From positions 37,806,732 through 37,870,731 of the forward strand of contig NC_026657.2 in the NCBI RefSeq assembly GCF_000004075.3: a stretch of DNA of 64,000 nucleotides, written 5' to 3'. The notes under the pieces were generated by a model, which saw nothing but the letters and a program-made list of their open reading frames with translations, was not told the origin of the DNA and ran no database searches. The first letter of the stretch is position 1. Every line of letters starts with the position of its first letter. Positions 24,067 through 35,375 of this stretch are shown in pieces. The translations under genes and the position numbers were made by a program. This stretch comes from Cucumis sativus. Its lineage: Eukaryota > Streptophyta > Magnoliopsida > Cucurbitales > Cucurbitaceae.

Positions 24067-25112
24067 TTCCCTGTTTATCAGTATATTATTTCCTCCTTTC
24101 TTCTTGTTTTTTGCCTTCTCACCCCTTTAAATATAAGAAAAGCACTTTGTTGATTCAGAAGCCCTTTTGCACATCTTTGGATAAATAATGCTGCTTGGTA
24201 TAGTCCATAATTTTAGTTAGTGCAAAAGTCAGTCATCTCGTTTTGTGACTTGGCGTTTGCTGATCTATAGCTTTTTAGGGATTTTTTTTCCTCCCACGAT
24301 GTTGTGCTTTTCAGGGATTTTTACACTATAAATTAGAGGACCCTGCATCTGACAAGGGTTGCTCATATACCCCCAGATATTTGCTTTCTGGCCCCTCACA
24401 TTACACAGAATGTTGTCTTACTTTTACGTTGCCCTCGTGTTTTTGTTCATTACGAGGAGATGAAGACAAAGCCAAAAATGAACTTAGATTCTTACTTTTG
24501 GTTGGTATATTTATGGTTAATATGTAGATATATTTTAGGACGTGGTTTTAAGAAAGAAAAATGTGCATGTGCATCTCAACCATTGCATGGTGCATTCTAT
24601 ATACGAGGAACCAATCATCAATCGTAAACACAGACAGTGGTAGATCCAAAAAATTTATATAGAGACGTTAGATACTATATAATAAACACACTAAGCAATG
24701 TTAAAAGTATATAGATATTTTGCTAATGTTCTAATAACATTCACAATCAACAATTTTCACCTGATTTTTTATTTTTTGTAACGTAAATATGAATTTAAAA
24801 AGTGTATAAAAAATATAGAAAAAAATAATACGTTTTTTTTTAAGGTTGTTGAGAGTATAAAAATTTATATCATCGACTTTGTTGTATTTTTATTCTAAAT
24901 ATTTGTTAATCTCGACAACTAGGAAATAAGTTAGGTTAGGTTACGAAGTGAGGGTGTCGGGTGCATGCGAGGACACAAACGACTTTGTTTAAAATAAAAT
25001 ATTATTTAATATATATACTTTAATACTTTGTTTAAAATAAAATATTATTTAATATATATACTTTAATATGATAGTTGAGATCCTTAATAAATGAGTTCTG
25101 AATAGAAGTTCT
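24067..25112 (+). other. EREL1 3' flank and NRPB6 upstream region
   Basis: No gene seen. The EREL1 3' UTR probably extends to about 24500, where composition changes. A perfect 43-bp tandem duplication lies at 24982-25067. Confidence 0.5.
24982..25067 (+). repeat. 43-bp perfect tandem duplication upstream of NRPB6
   Basis: Two adjacent copies of a 43-bp unit starting ACTTTGTTTAAAATAAAATA; the second begins at 25025. The block ends about 240 bp ahead of the NRPB6 start codon, so it lies in the promoter region. Confidence 0.9.
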
Positions 25113-25120
25113 AAACCCTA
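25113..25120 (+). promoter_or_regulatory. Telo-box AAACCCTA
   Basis: AAACCCTA followed by related AAACCCTT-like sequence (25129-25137), about 190 bp before the NRPB6 ATG. Telo-boxes are common near the transcription start of plant genes for ribosomal proteins and basal transcription machinery, which fits this gene. Confidence 0.55.
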
Positions 25121-25305
25121 AAATCCTAAAACCCTTTCCTCTCTCTTTCTCCTTCGTCAAACCCGATTCCTCTCTCCCCAACTTTGACTCTATTTGTCCT
25201 TCGGTTTAGACTCACCATTCTCGAAAATATTACTTCAAAGGGTTTTGAATCCCAGTCGAGACCGAGGGTTTTCCACAGGCCAACAGTCTTCTCTATCCAT
25301 CATCA

Positions 25306-28300
25306 ATGGCGGACGACGATTACAATGACCTTGACATGGGGTTCTCACTCTCTGTCCTTTATGCTTTTTCTCCAATCCATTTTATGTTGTTCCTCTGCTC
25401 AACTGGTTTCTTTAGAAAATTTGTCAAATGCAAAACCCTAATCTCGAAACTAAAGTTCATTCTTTCAATTCCAATTCATAATGGATTTATAGGCCTCTTG
25501 CTGCATGTGTATCCACATGACCTTCATTAGGAACGTCCATGAATCACTGAGGCTTCTATTCGCTTTATTCCCTGTTTTTTATGCCCCTTTTCTTTTGCAT
25601 AAAAAACTCAGCCTTGCTTCTAGAATACAGATTGCTGTACTTGCTTTATTTATTTATTATTTTGTCTGTTAAGTTAGTCACTGAGATACCATGGGTTAGT
25701 GCTTTGCAATTTGCATCACGTTTTTCTTTATTTTTTGTTAATGAGTTTTATTAATCGTGCAAAATGTACACATGGAAAGCAGATAAATGGAATATAATTG
25801 TAAAAACTATGCATGAGGATTTGAATTCCAACTCTTGGGCCCATGGACAGTGATTTGTTATTTGAATTGGATATACTAATATTTCATTCTTAGTTATTGT
25901 TTTGACCACACTGCCCACTGGTATTATCTTGGTTTGTGAAAGGCCCTTATATTTTCATTTAGGATGATTTGAAGTTGCAAATATCTTTCAGCTCTTATAT
26001 TAATAAGGGATTTTTGCTGCAGATATGAGGATGAGCCACCAGAACCCGAGATTGAGGTAAGAAATAATTAGTTTGAGTATTTTTTAAAGAAAGTGCACTA
26101 CTGATCTTTTTGCAGTTGATTAATTATAGTGAAACTGTGAATGATGTATAGGAAGGTGCTGAAGAAGAATTGGATACTAACACTGATGATGTTCCTGGTG
26201 AACCCGTTGAAGCAGAGGGAAAGGAAGATGAAGAACCTGTTGAACGTGTGCGTAAAACCTCAAAATTTATGACTAAGTATGAACGTGCTAGAATTTTGGG
26301 TACACGCGCCCTCCAAATCAGGTTCTCTTTTTTTTTTTTGACATTTGTTTCATCTAATTTTTGCATTCATCAAGTTTGTCAATGATTTGATGATTCTTTT
26401 TCCTTTTGAGCAGCATGAATGCTCCTGTGATGGTTGAGTTGGAGGGTGAGACTGATCCACTTGAGGTTAGATTTTGAAATGTTAAGCTAATTTTTGAAAA
26501 ACTTTCTTATGGTTTTTGCATTCAGTAGATGTATTTTAGTTTCCCCATATGTCCCATATGTCTATGATGGTTGGTATGCGTATGCATACATGGAAGTAAA
26601 AGGTTAACTTACAATCCTACAAAATTGCATGTTAGGGGTTAAAATGAATTTTTTCAAATAATCAATTTCTTAAAAAGCTGAAGAGGCTTATGTGTCGAGG
26701 CCAGGCTCTATAGTTTAGTACCTTCATTCAACCATAAGAGGGTTATGCCTCACATAGAAGAAGTTTATGTCTTTGTGAAAGCTCATCCTCTCTTAGAAGA
26801 AGTTTAGGTCTATGTGAAAGTTCATCCTCTCGTAGAAGAAGTTTGTCTTTGTGAAAGCTCACTGAGACTGACAATCTCTAGGCTTTATCTATTAGTACAT
26901 TATCATCAGTACCCGAATATATTGAAAGAATAAAGGTGAACGATAATGAAAATACAAGTTGAATTAAGCGTTCATGGTACTTGACTCTCCCAATCTTGAG
27001 ATATTCTCAAGCCCTACTTCGTATACCAAAATATTGCTCACCTTCTCCATACGCCTCCCCTTTATTTATAGCCAACTTCCCTAACATACTCTCGAACTAA
27101 TTCCTAATATACTCATAATATTCCTTTAATACCATCCTATCTTTATCAGCCCCTAAAACACACTATGTCATCAAGGTGTGGGTACTGAACCTTTTTTTTA
27201 GCCTTGGAATTAATGTGGGCTTCAATCAATTCCTTTGAACTCAATATGCATCCCACAGACCAAAACCATGTGCCTCTGATTTTCCAACATTTGGTTCCAC
27301 CACCCAGATCTGCACGTGGGCATCAGTTAGTTTGTGCATCTCTTCATGCAAATTGCTTCTTTCTCAAGATGCACGTAATCTGCCCCTTTCCCATGATTGC
27401 TTCTCCAGCCACCGTAGATCAACATTTTTTGATGTGACAGCGCCTCTGACCACTATGAATCATCATTTTCCATATACAGTGTTTTTTACCACTGTAGTGC
27501 AGCCTCGTTTGCCAAAGAAGCGGGGCAGTTGCTCCCTCAGCATTCTTCCTGTCTTCAACTAGCACGATTATTAGCAAGTCCTTCTACCATCTTGTCTTCA
27601 TCTGTTGTCCCTTTGTCATCTCAGCCAATCAACCGCTGACAACTTCTTTCTTCATTAGGTTGTCCGTTTGTTTTGCTAACCATTGGATAATCAAAAAGTT
27701 CTTCTGCCATCATTTCCTCTTCGATTTCTTCTTCCTCTTTCTTGTTCCGTTCTTTCACCAGTCGTGTTGCTTTTCTGACCTAAACGAGCCTTTTCTCCAT
27801 CTATCTCGATTCTTTTTCTTTTTAGTGTGTTTATCCTTCTTTTGTTCCTCTTGCTGCTTTCTTTTCTTTACGTATTTATTTTTCCTCTGCCAATTTTGCT
27901 TTGTTTTCCTTGGGTCCGCTGCTCTTATTCTATTCTGGTTGTATTTGAAGTTTCTCACCTCTGTCAACGATTCAAGTTTGACAGCCTTTTGTTCTTGAGT
28001 TTCTGTATCTTGCGAGATGCTTACATTTGATCGATTTCTTTTCAATTAGATATTGGTTCCACTGTTTCTAACAGAATGACTCTTCTTTTCACTTCTTCTA
28101 CATTCAATAAGATTCGATTTTTGCCAACATGAGCTTAGCTCAACTGACACCTGTATGTTCCTATGGACAAGAGGTCTCAGGTTCAAATCCCCACCCCAGC
28201 ATCTATTACAGTACCTTTGCAAAAAAAAAAAAAGACTCAATTCTTTGTTTCCTTTCTTTGCGAATTTGATTTCCTTTTTTCTCCCTATTGCAGTCTCTCC

Positions 28301-29940
28301 CCTCTCTTTGAGAAATTCTCTCATTTATATGACCCCTGCTTTTCTTCCTCTTGTTGAATTCAGAAAATGGATTCCATCTCATTCATTGGAACCATATCCA
28401 TCAACAGTCTCTTCGTGACTTTGCATCGAACTCCATGGAATCAAACAACTCTGTACCAAATTGATAGAATTCGAATATATTGAAAGATGAATGATAATAA
28501 AAATACAAGATAAACCAAGAGTTCAAGGTACTTGGGCCCTCCCAACTTCTCAAGCCGTAATTCGTTTTCCAGAATATTGCTTACCTTCTCCATTCCCCTC
28601 GGCCCTCCCTTCTATTTATAACCAACTTTCCTAACTCCCTTTCTATTTACTAATATATCCCTAATATTCCTCAAATACTAATCCTATCGTATTAAAGATG
28701 TCTTTTTAGAATTATTTATCAAGTCAAAATATGAGGTTATTTTATTTATTTATTTTCTTATTAACACTTTTATATGAGTATAATGTTTTGCAATATTTGG
28801 TCATACTAATTTAGAATTTGTAAAATGTTGCCTTTTAGCCTTTTAAAACATCGCAAAAAGTAGGGTATAGTTGAAATGAACTTCAAGTTTAAAGGTAATT
28901 GTATATAGACTTTGTCTAGTGTTTCAAATTTTCAACTAACCCATGATGAACCAAGATAATTTGTTGGATGACATTCATGAGTTTCGTTTACTTAGTTGCT
29001 AAAACTGGTAGTACTGTTTACTGTTTGTATTTAATAGCTTATGCTTTTCTAGAGAATAAGGATTTATGCGTTTCTAGAGAATAAAGATAAGCTTTTCTAG
29101 AGAATAAGGATTTATGCTTTTCTATTATTCTTGTAGATGTCAATTTCATGCTTTTCCATTATTCTCTTGTATGTCAATTCTCATCTAATCCTGTGCTGTC
29201 TTAGATTGCAATGAAGGAACTTCGTGAGCGGAAGATACCCTTCACCATCCGTCGCTACTTGCCAGATGGAAGGTTAGATCTGCTTCTTAGATGTCTTTTA
29301 TCTTTAATGTTCGGAATGGATTCTTCTGCTTAGAGGCTTACAATGATTTCCATCTAAGTACAAGAGTTCAATTTTTAGCTAAATTCTAAAAATAAAAACA
29401 AGTTTTTAATAACTATTTTTTCTTTTTAGTTTTCAAATTTTGGCTTGGTTTTTAAAGCCATTGGTTAAATTTTGAAAAACAAAAACAAGAAGTGAAGTGG
29501 TTACAAAATGAGCCTAAGTTTGCACTCGTAAAACATTACTGAAATTCAGAGGTAAAACAGACATTTGTTTAATTTCCAAAAACAATATTAAAAAATCAAA
29601 ATAATTACCAAGCACCTTAGTTTCTAGTTTTGAAATTTGGTTTAAGTATTGAAATGTTTAATTAGAAAATATGAAAACCATGATAAAGAAGTTGTAACGA
29701 AACAAACACAGTTTTAAAAAATCAAAAACCAAATAGTTCAAATGGTGTTATCAAATGAGATCCAAGCGTATCTAACTTATTTGGTTTCTATAACTCTTAC
29801 CAAGAAGTTTTAGTTTGTTTCTAAAACAACTTCCGTATAAGCAAAATTTGTTTACGTTAATTTTGAGCAGTTATGAAGACTGGGGCGTTGATGAACTGAT
29901 TGTGGAGGACTCTTGGAAGAGGCAAGTTGGTGGTGCTTGA
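25306..29940 (+). CDS. NRPB6A: DNA-directed RNA polymerase subunit 6 (NRPB6/RPB6), 142 aa, 6 exons
   Basis: Common subunit of nuclear RNA polymerases, located at the base of the clamp. Coding exons: 25306-25340, 26023-26056, 26152-26321, 26414-26465, 29205-29272, 29871-29940; total 143 codons including stop. Residues 1-65 are acidic and low in complexity. The conserved RPB6 core follows, with [36 protein letters not shown], the [13 protein letters not shown] motif and the terminal [11 protein letters not shown]. Length agrees with Arabidopsis NRPB6A (about 144 aa). The fourth intron is unusually long (about 2.7 kb) and holds an antisense LTR element plus a SINE; intron 5 holds another repeat remnant. 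All splice junctions are GT-AG. The choice of A over B paralogue is only a label. Confidence 0.96.
26755..26870 (+). repeat. Three tandem 39-bp repeats in NRPB6 intron 4
   Basis: Units start TAGAAGAAGTTT at 26755, 26794 and 26833 and share GTGAAAGCTCATCCTCTC; the third is shorter. They abut the LTR-like block that follows. Confidence 0.8.
26895..28700 (-). mobile_element. Non-autonomous LTR element inserted antisense in NRPB6 intron 4
   Basis: Two related direct blocks, about 26900-27160 and 28462-28700, share GAATATATTGAAAGA, AAAATACAAG, ATATTGC..CCTTCTCCAT and TATTTATA..CCAACTT segments. Next to the upper block, bases 28448-28461 read on the minus strand as TTTGGTACAGAG, close to the TGGTATCAGAG primer-binding site used with initiator tRNA-Met. 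The element therefore runs on the minus strand, with its 5' LTR at the high-coordinate end. The 1.3-kb interior is pyrimidine-rich on the plus strand and has no gag, protease or polymerase coding signal. The LTRs differ at many positions, so the insertion is old. Confidence 0.6.
28126..28233 (+). mobile_element. tRNA-derived SINE with poly(A) tail
   Basis: A-box-like TTAGCTCAACTGAC and B-box GGTTCAAATCC (about 50 bases apart) mimic an RNA polymerase III tRNA promoter. The element ends in a run of 13 A. It lies inside the LTR element within NRPB6 intron 4, so it is a nested insertion. Confidence 0.75.
29040..29170 (+). repeat. Short imperfect tandem repeats in NRPB6 intron 4
   Basis: TTTCTAGAGAATAA occurs three times between 29047 and 29108, with GGATTTATGC(T/G)TTTCTA between copies. 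A related ATGCTTTTCTATTATTC motif follows. Confidence 0.7.
29320..29780. repeat. Fold-back-like repeat remnant in NRPB6 intron 5
   Basis: AT-rich stretch with opposed segments such as AATTTTGAAAAACAAAAAC and GTTTTTAAAGCCATTGG. Similar opposed segments lie in IAA29 intron 2 at about 59040-59260. Family unknown. Confidence 0.3.
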
Positions 29941-31636
29941 ATTTTGATGTTTTTGTGAGATAATATATAGCTTTTCTGTCAATTGCATAGCCGATTTGTT
30001 CGCTCCTTTAATCAACTTGTGAATGTTGTGGTTGTTGCATAACTTATCTATAATATTGGAATGAAATCACTTTTGAGAAACAGACATTTCTTGTTTGTTT
30101 ATAACTACACATGCCATTAACACTTGAATAACATTCATTAACCCAAAAACTTTGTGTCTTAATTGCTCTTTCTGACTTCTAAAGAAGAATACTAATTTGT
30201 TTAAAAAAGATTTAGAAGTACTTGTGTTGTGTGGTCGACTATGTTATGATTCGGTTTTGGTAAGGTCTACGTTGGTCTTGATTTTCATTTTTATACAGAA
30301 ATTCCCTTGTATTGTTTCTTAGGTGTTTTTAGGTTTCATTTTGTGTTAATTTAACCTTTTTACCCTTATTTCGATTTTTAAATTTTTTTTCTTATTAACA
30401 TTATTTTTAAAATTTTGAATTGTTTTATTAATTTTGGTTGATATTTATTCGATATTTCAATTTTTATTTTTAAATTTTAGGAGATTTTATTTGTTTATTT
30501 TTTCTTATTTCTTGGTGAAAATTGATCACCTTTTCCTTGATAATCATCTTCCTTCTTTTTCAATATATTATGATTCATTTACACTTTTAAAAGTAGATAG
30601 TAATTTTAGAAATAATAAAGTATATCATTCATATTTGTGATGGTATTATTTACAACTTTGTCCCATAGATTAAAAAAACTATAATATACATATAAATGAA
30701 ATAGTATAGTGTTAGCCATTAGGGGACCCGACTTTGTGAGTTGATACACCCCAGGAGGGGACACACCGGAAAATGAAATGATATTAAATAAAAGGGAAAC
30801 TAACGGTAATGGTTGTAATGTAATAAAACGATGTACATATTTATTATAAGAACGTGTGTGTCAGCCGAGCCTATTATTGTGGCACAAAAAACGTGTGGCC
30901 TTCAATCTTCACACGTGTTTGGTACACCACCTTCCATACAATAAAGATTTCTTCCAACATAATTAATTATGTGTTTATAAATATATTCTTTTAAGATTTT
31001 GTTATTTAAAATAACATTTTTTAATTAAATATTTAGTCAAAATAAATATAACTTCAATATTGAAATTCAGAGTTTGGATTATTTTATTCGTGGCTCTTTT
31101 TCTCCTCACGAAAAAGAACCTCTATTATATTCCTTTTATAAATTTAAAAGCATATTTATATTCTACTTTATCTTGCACACAAATCATCAACATCAACATT
31201 ATTATTATAGAACGTATTGTAATTTAGTCATCATTTAAGGCTGTGTCCGAGTGGTAGATGGAAGAAATAGATATTAAAAGAACGTGGAAAGACGTGAGTA
31301 TTAATACCATTTTGTTGCCATGTCACTTATTTTTTTTTAAGATATCATTACTTCTTTCCATTCTCAAACTTCAAATTCTCAAATAAATATCAACATAAAA
31401 ATTATTATTATTGAATTAAATATGATTAAAAAAATTAACTTAAAAAAACTAACCACTATTTCTAATTAGATATCAATCAAATGTTTGATTTTTATTGGTT
31501 GCATTTGCATTTGTTTTTTTTTATTATTAGAAACCATATGAAAGTTAAATTTAGGATTTATTCAACAAATTCAAAATAAAAGATGATTAAGTAAATGTTT
31601 TTTTTCTCTCAAAAGAACTAAAAAAGTAATAGTATT
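29941..31636. other. NRPB6 3' flank and MRC upstream region
   Basis: No gene found. Most is AT-rich. A more balanced patch at about 30715-30775 (GGGACCCGAC, CCCAGGAGGGGAC) is not explained. The string GGCTGTGTCCGAGTGGTAGA near 31241 looks like part of a tRNA but does not fold as one. Confidence 0.45.
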
Positions 31637-31646
31637 GCCACGTGGC
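31637..31646. promoter_or_regulatory. Perfect palindromic G-box GCCACGTGGC
   Basis: A 10-bp palindrome with a CACGTG core, about 360 bp upstream of the MRC-like start codon. G-boxes bind bHLH (including PIF) and bZIP factors and are frequent in light- and ABA-regulated plant promoters. Regulation of this gene by it is inference. Confidence 0.55.
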
Positions 31647-31846
31647 ATGACACGAGTGGTTAAGGTATTATAAATCCAAAAAAGAAAGCGGACCAAAATT
31701 GGTGCAGGTTAGAAGGAGCTAAAATACGCCACTTGCCATTTTTCTTTCCCTCCTTTCATTTGCTTTTCTTTGTCTCCAATTGCTTTCCTTCAACTACGCT
31801 CTTTTTTTGCCTTCTCTCCTCACCTCTCATTTGTTTCTGCTCTTTC

Positions 31847-32004
31847 ATGATCTGTCATGAAACCTTAGGGCTCTACAAGTTGATCCTCTCGTGACTTTGA
31901 AACTGAATTCCCTCTTCATTTTTATGCCTTCCTTTCTCAGATTGATTCCCTAACCAACAACAATTCGTCTTTCTTTGTGCACGGATGTGCTCCACCGGCG
32001 TTCC
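31847..32004 (+). other. 5' leader of the MRC-like gene with four upstream AUGs
   Basis: Small frames open at 31847 (15 codons plus stop, to 31894), 31857 (ATG AAA CCT TAG) and 31924 (9 codons plus stop, to 31953). A fourth AUG at 31985 is out of frame with the main start at 32005. It runs across it and would stop in exon 2 after splicing. Their relevance depends on where transcription starts. Confidence 0.5.
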
Positions 32005-35000
32005 ATGGCGTCTCCGGCGGCTACTCATCTCAACTTCTCCACCTCTTCCTCTATCTCCCAGTCTCAGGTCCTCTTCTTTTCTATTCTTATAGTTTTTTTT
32101 TTTTTACTGTTTCTTGAAGTCCGGGAAATTTTTATGTCGTTTTTGGCTTTGAGTTTATTAGCCTGGATTTTCCTGGAGTTCTTCGGATGTTTTGGTTTTT
32201 TTTTCTTTTATATGGCGAAGTTACTAGAGTTATTATTTAGAAGGAGAGGAACTTCTTGGACCGATCAAGATTGAAGTATATTATCGAACTCTTTTCTTTT
32301 TACTTCTATCTTCTTGACATGTTATTACATTTTGATTTCTGTTTTGGAATGATTTGGATCGATATTAACTTCTTGGACTGATTAAGATTTGAAGTATATT
32401 TTAGAATTCATTTTTAACTTATATCTTCACATTTTGATTTCGGTAGTAGATTTGTTGCCCAATGATTTGTATCGAAATTAACTTGAACCGATAAATATTT
32501 GAAGTATATTTTAGAACTCATTTTTTACTTGTATCTTCACATTTTGATTTCGGTTGTAGATTGTTGTCGAATGATTTGTATTGATATTAACTTCTTGAAC
32601 TGATAAAGATGTGAAATATATTTAGAACTCATTTTTTACTTGTATCTTCGCATTTTGAGTTCGGTAGTGGATTGTTGTGGAATGATTTTGGATTGATATT
32701 AACTTCTTCGACCGATAAAGATTTTGAAGTATATTTTAGAACTTCTTTTAGGATTTAGGAACATATTTTTTCGTTGTTGTGTTATTACATTTTGGGACTA
32801 TTTTACAGTCGAATGATTGATGTGCACATTTCTCTCCTTACTTCTACAATTTACACTGTTGTAGGGATCGTTTATGTCCATACAAATCCTAGTTTGGTTT
32901 ATTGTATAGCCCAATATGCATTATTTTGTCAATTGATTCTCTTTCTATTAGCTGTAGGAATCTTTTGCTTTGTTTCTGTTCATGTCTGCTTTTGATCATT
33001 TTATGTAACTTGAAAGTAATTTGAACTAGATGGTCATGGTTTTCTCTATTATTTCACTAGATTTTCCGAAAATAACTCTGTTGCATTTGGTTTACTGTGT
33101 ATAGAGGTCATCTCTGAGGTTCGGTAGGAATCGGACAAATTTTTTTTATAGCACAAATCAGAAGAGAAGATCTCATTCCCTGAAGGTTGTCCAGTCAGTC
33201 CTGAATAACTGCAAGTCAAATTTAAACGACAATGGAGCAAATGAAGAAGCAAAACTGCTTCTGGAGAGATTGTATGCTCAAACACAGAGATTGGAAGAAC
33301 ATGTAAGCAAAGATCCTCACTTCCCACAAGATGTATGGCTAGGGCTCAGTCTTGAAAATCTCGAGTCTGATCTCCAGGCTGCGTTGGCAGTATTGAAAAA
33401 GAAAGAAGAAGATCTACAAGATGCAGAAAGAACGATTCTTTTAGAACGAAGTCAATTAAACAATGCGAGGGAGAAGTTGGAGAAGCAGGAGGAAGAAATT
33501 ACTGTTGCTTATCGTAAACAGCAAGAATTAGAAGATGAGCTTAAAGAGGCAAATCTAAACTTAGTTTCTCAAACTAGACTGATTGACGAATTAAAACTTC
33601 AAATTATGGAGAAAGACGAGGGGATTGCTGCAGTTGAATCTGCCCTTGCTTTGAAAGAAGATGAGTTGAAGAGAATGAGAGCTGATTTGGCTATGAAGAG
33701 TGAAGAAGCTTTCAAGACAAACTGTGAACTTAAATCTAAGTCCCAGCTTCTGACGGAAGCCAACGAAGTCGTGAAAAGACAAGAAGTTGAGCTACAAATG
33801 CTTAAAAAGACTGTAGTGGAGAAAGAAAAAGAATTTGAACTTTCTGTAAAGCTGCAAAAACTTGAAGTGGAGAGACTGGAAGTTGTAGAGAAAAATTTGG
33901 AGAAGAGGACCATGGAATGGTTGTTAGCACAGGAGGAATTGAAGAAAACGAAAAAGGAGGCATCTAAGAAAACAGTAGAGATGAATAAAACCGTGAACGA
34001 CTTCAACCGAGTAAAGAAGCTTCTCGCCGATGTAAAAAGTGAGTTGGTTTCCTCCCAAAAGTCTCTTGTGTCCTCCAGAAAGAAAATTGAAGAACAAGAA
34101 GATATTCTTGAGAGGCAAATGGCAGAACTTGAAGAACAAAAGAAGGGTATCAATGCATATATGTCGAGTTTAAAAGATGCTCAAATCGAAGTAGAGAGTG
34201 AAAGAGTAAAGCTTAGATTCATAGAGGCCCATAACAAGGAGCTCGAGGGTGACTTGGTGAAGGAAAAGGAGCTCACTGATGAGCTACAGCAACAACTGGA
34301 GAGAGAGAAATCCTTTCTCCAGCAGGCAACTGAGGAGAAATCACTTCTACAGAACGAGCTAGAGCATAAACGTATCGAGTTCGAGAAAACTCACAAACTC
34401 CTTCAAGACAAAGCGTCGGCGTTGGTCGAGGCCAAGTTAGAAATCCAGCATTTGAAATCCAAACAGGTTTCTCTTCAACTTCTTCTAGAGGAGAAAGACT
34501 TGGAAATACTTGATGCACAAAAGAAAATCCAGAATTTAAATCAGGAAATCATTGAGCTACAAACACTTATGAGTAGTAAAGAGGCTCAGCTTGATCAGAC
34601 AACTGCTATGCTGAAAGAGAAAGACGAACGTGTTGAGACAATGCAGAACGAACTAAACGATACAAAGCTGAAAATTTCCGAAGCTGAAGCAGCAGTAGAA
34701 CACATTGTGGATCTCACAAATAAATTGGTGATCTCCATCAAAGACGGCGACGAATACGATGTTTTGAAACTGAACGAAAACCTTAGCCTCAATCTACAGC
34801 AGCAGTTATTCAAGAAACCTACCGATAACATAAGACTACAGAAGAAACAGCTCGAAACCGAGCTAGAACTCACCAAGGAAAGCTTGAGACGTAAAGAAAT
34901 GGAGATTCTAGCTGCAGAAAGAGCCCTGACCGTTAAAGACGAGGAACTGAAAACGGTTCAGGAAAGATTAGATGGAAAGGAGAAAGAATTCGAGAAGATG

Positions 35001-35375
35001 AAGGAAGAGATGGATGAAGAAGGCAAGCATCTGAGGGAGCAATACACGTTGGCACAAGACAATGTTGGAGGAGACTTGGCAATTGAAAGGCTTCAATTTG
35101 AAGCTGCTCAGTTAGAGGTCGAAGCAGCTACTAGCGCTCTTCAAAAACTCACGGACATGAGCCGAGATCTTCTGAATAAAGCTGGTCGTAGCCTCGAGGC
35201 CGATATTGGATCAAGAAGCATTCGCATTCAGCAGCACGACGACGATAACAACGGCGTGAACGGCATTGATAATAATAACTCAAGATTCAATGAAGTGAAG
35301 GTAGAAGTTTCCCGTCTTTCATCTCTAACTGAACAGCTCTTGAAGGAAGCTGGTATATTTCTTGATGCGGATTAG
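32005..35375 (+). CDS. MRC: Chloroplast coiled-coil protein, MRC/PII1 type, 777 aa, 2 exons
   Basis: Matches in length and layout the Arabidopsis myosin-resembling chloroplast protein MRC/PII1 (At4g32190, 783 aa), which promotes starch granule initiation in chloroplasts. Coding exons are 32005-32067 and 33105-35375, joined in phase. The Ser/Ala-rich N-terminus with few acidic residues and later arginines (about 1-50) looks like a transit peptide. From about residue 60 to 680 the protein is nearly continuous coiled coil with heptads rich in Glu, Lys and Leu. An Asp/Asn-rich hinge near 735 is followed by a conserved-looking leucine-rich tail ending EAGIFLDAD. No enzymatic domain is seen. Start 32005 is chosen because the upstream AUG at 31985 is out of frame. 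The intron contains about 110-bp tandem repeats. Identity is supported by gene order; coiled coils alone would be weak evidence. Confidence 0.85.
32250..32760 (+). repeat. About 110-bp tandem repeats, 4-5 units, in MRC intron 1
   Basis: Units opening with AACTTCTTGGACCGAT-like sequence start at 32250, 32367, 32480, 32589 and 32701 (spacing 117, 113, 109, 112). Each carries GAAGTATATTTTAGAACTCA, ACTTGTATCTTCACATTTTG and TTCGGTAGTAGATTGTTG blocks with scattered differences. It is a decayed minisatellite. Confidence 0.85.

Noticed and set aside
27660-28045. Long F/L/S-rich (plus) and K/R/Q-rich (minus) frames
   Set aside because: Pyrimidine-rich interior of the LTR element; the composition alone explains the open frames.
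31241-31320. tRNA-Ser/Leu-like start (GGCTGTGTCCGAGTGGTAGA)
   Set aside because: No T-arm consensus or matching acceptor 3' strand follows within tRNA length; it cannot form a cloverleaf.
33591-34876. Several long minus-strand frames (up to 184 codons)
   Set aside because: Antisense shadows of the coiled-coil MRC-like exon; Glu/Lys codons read in reverse give Ser/Phe-rich frames.
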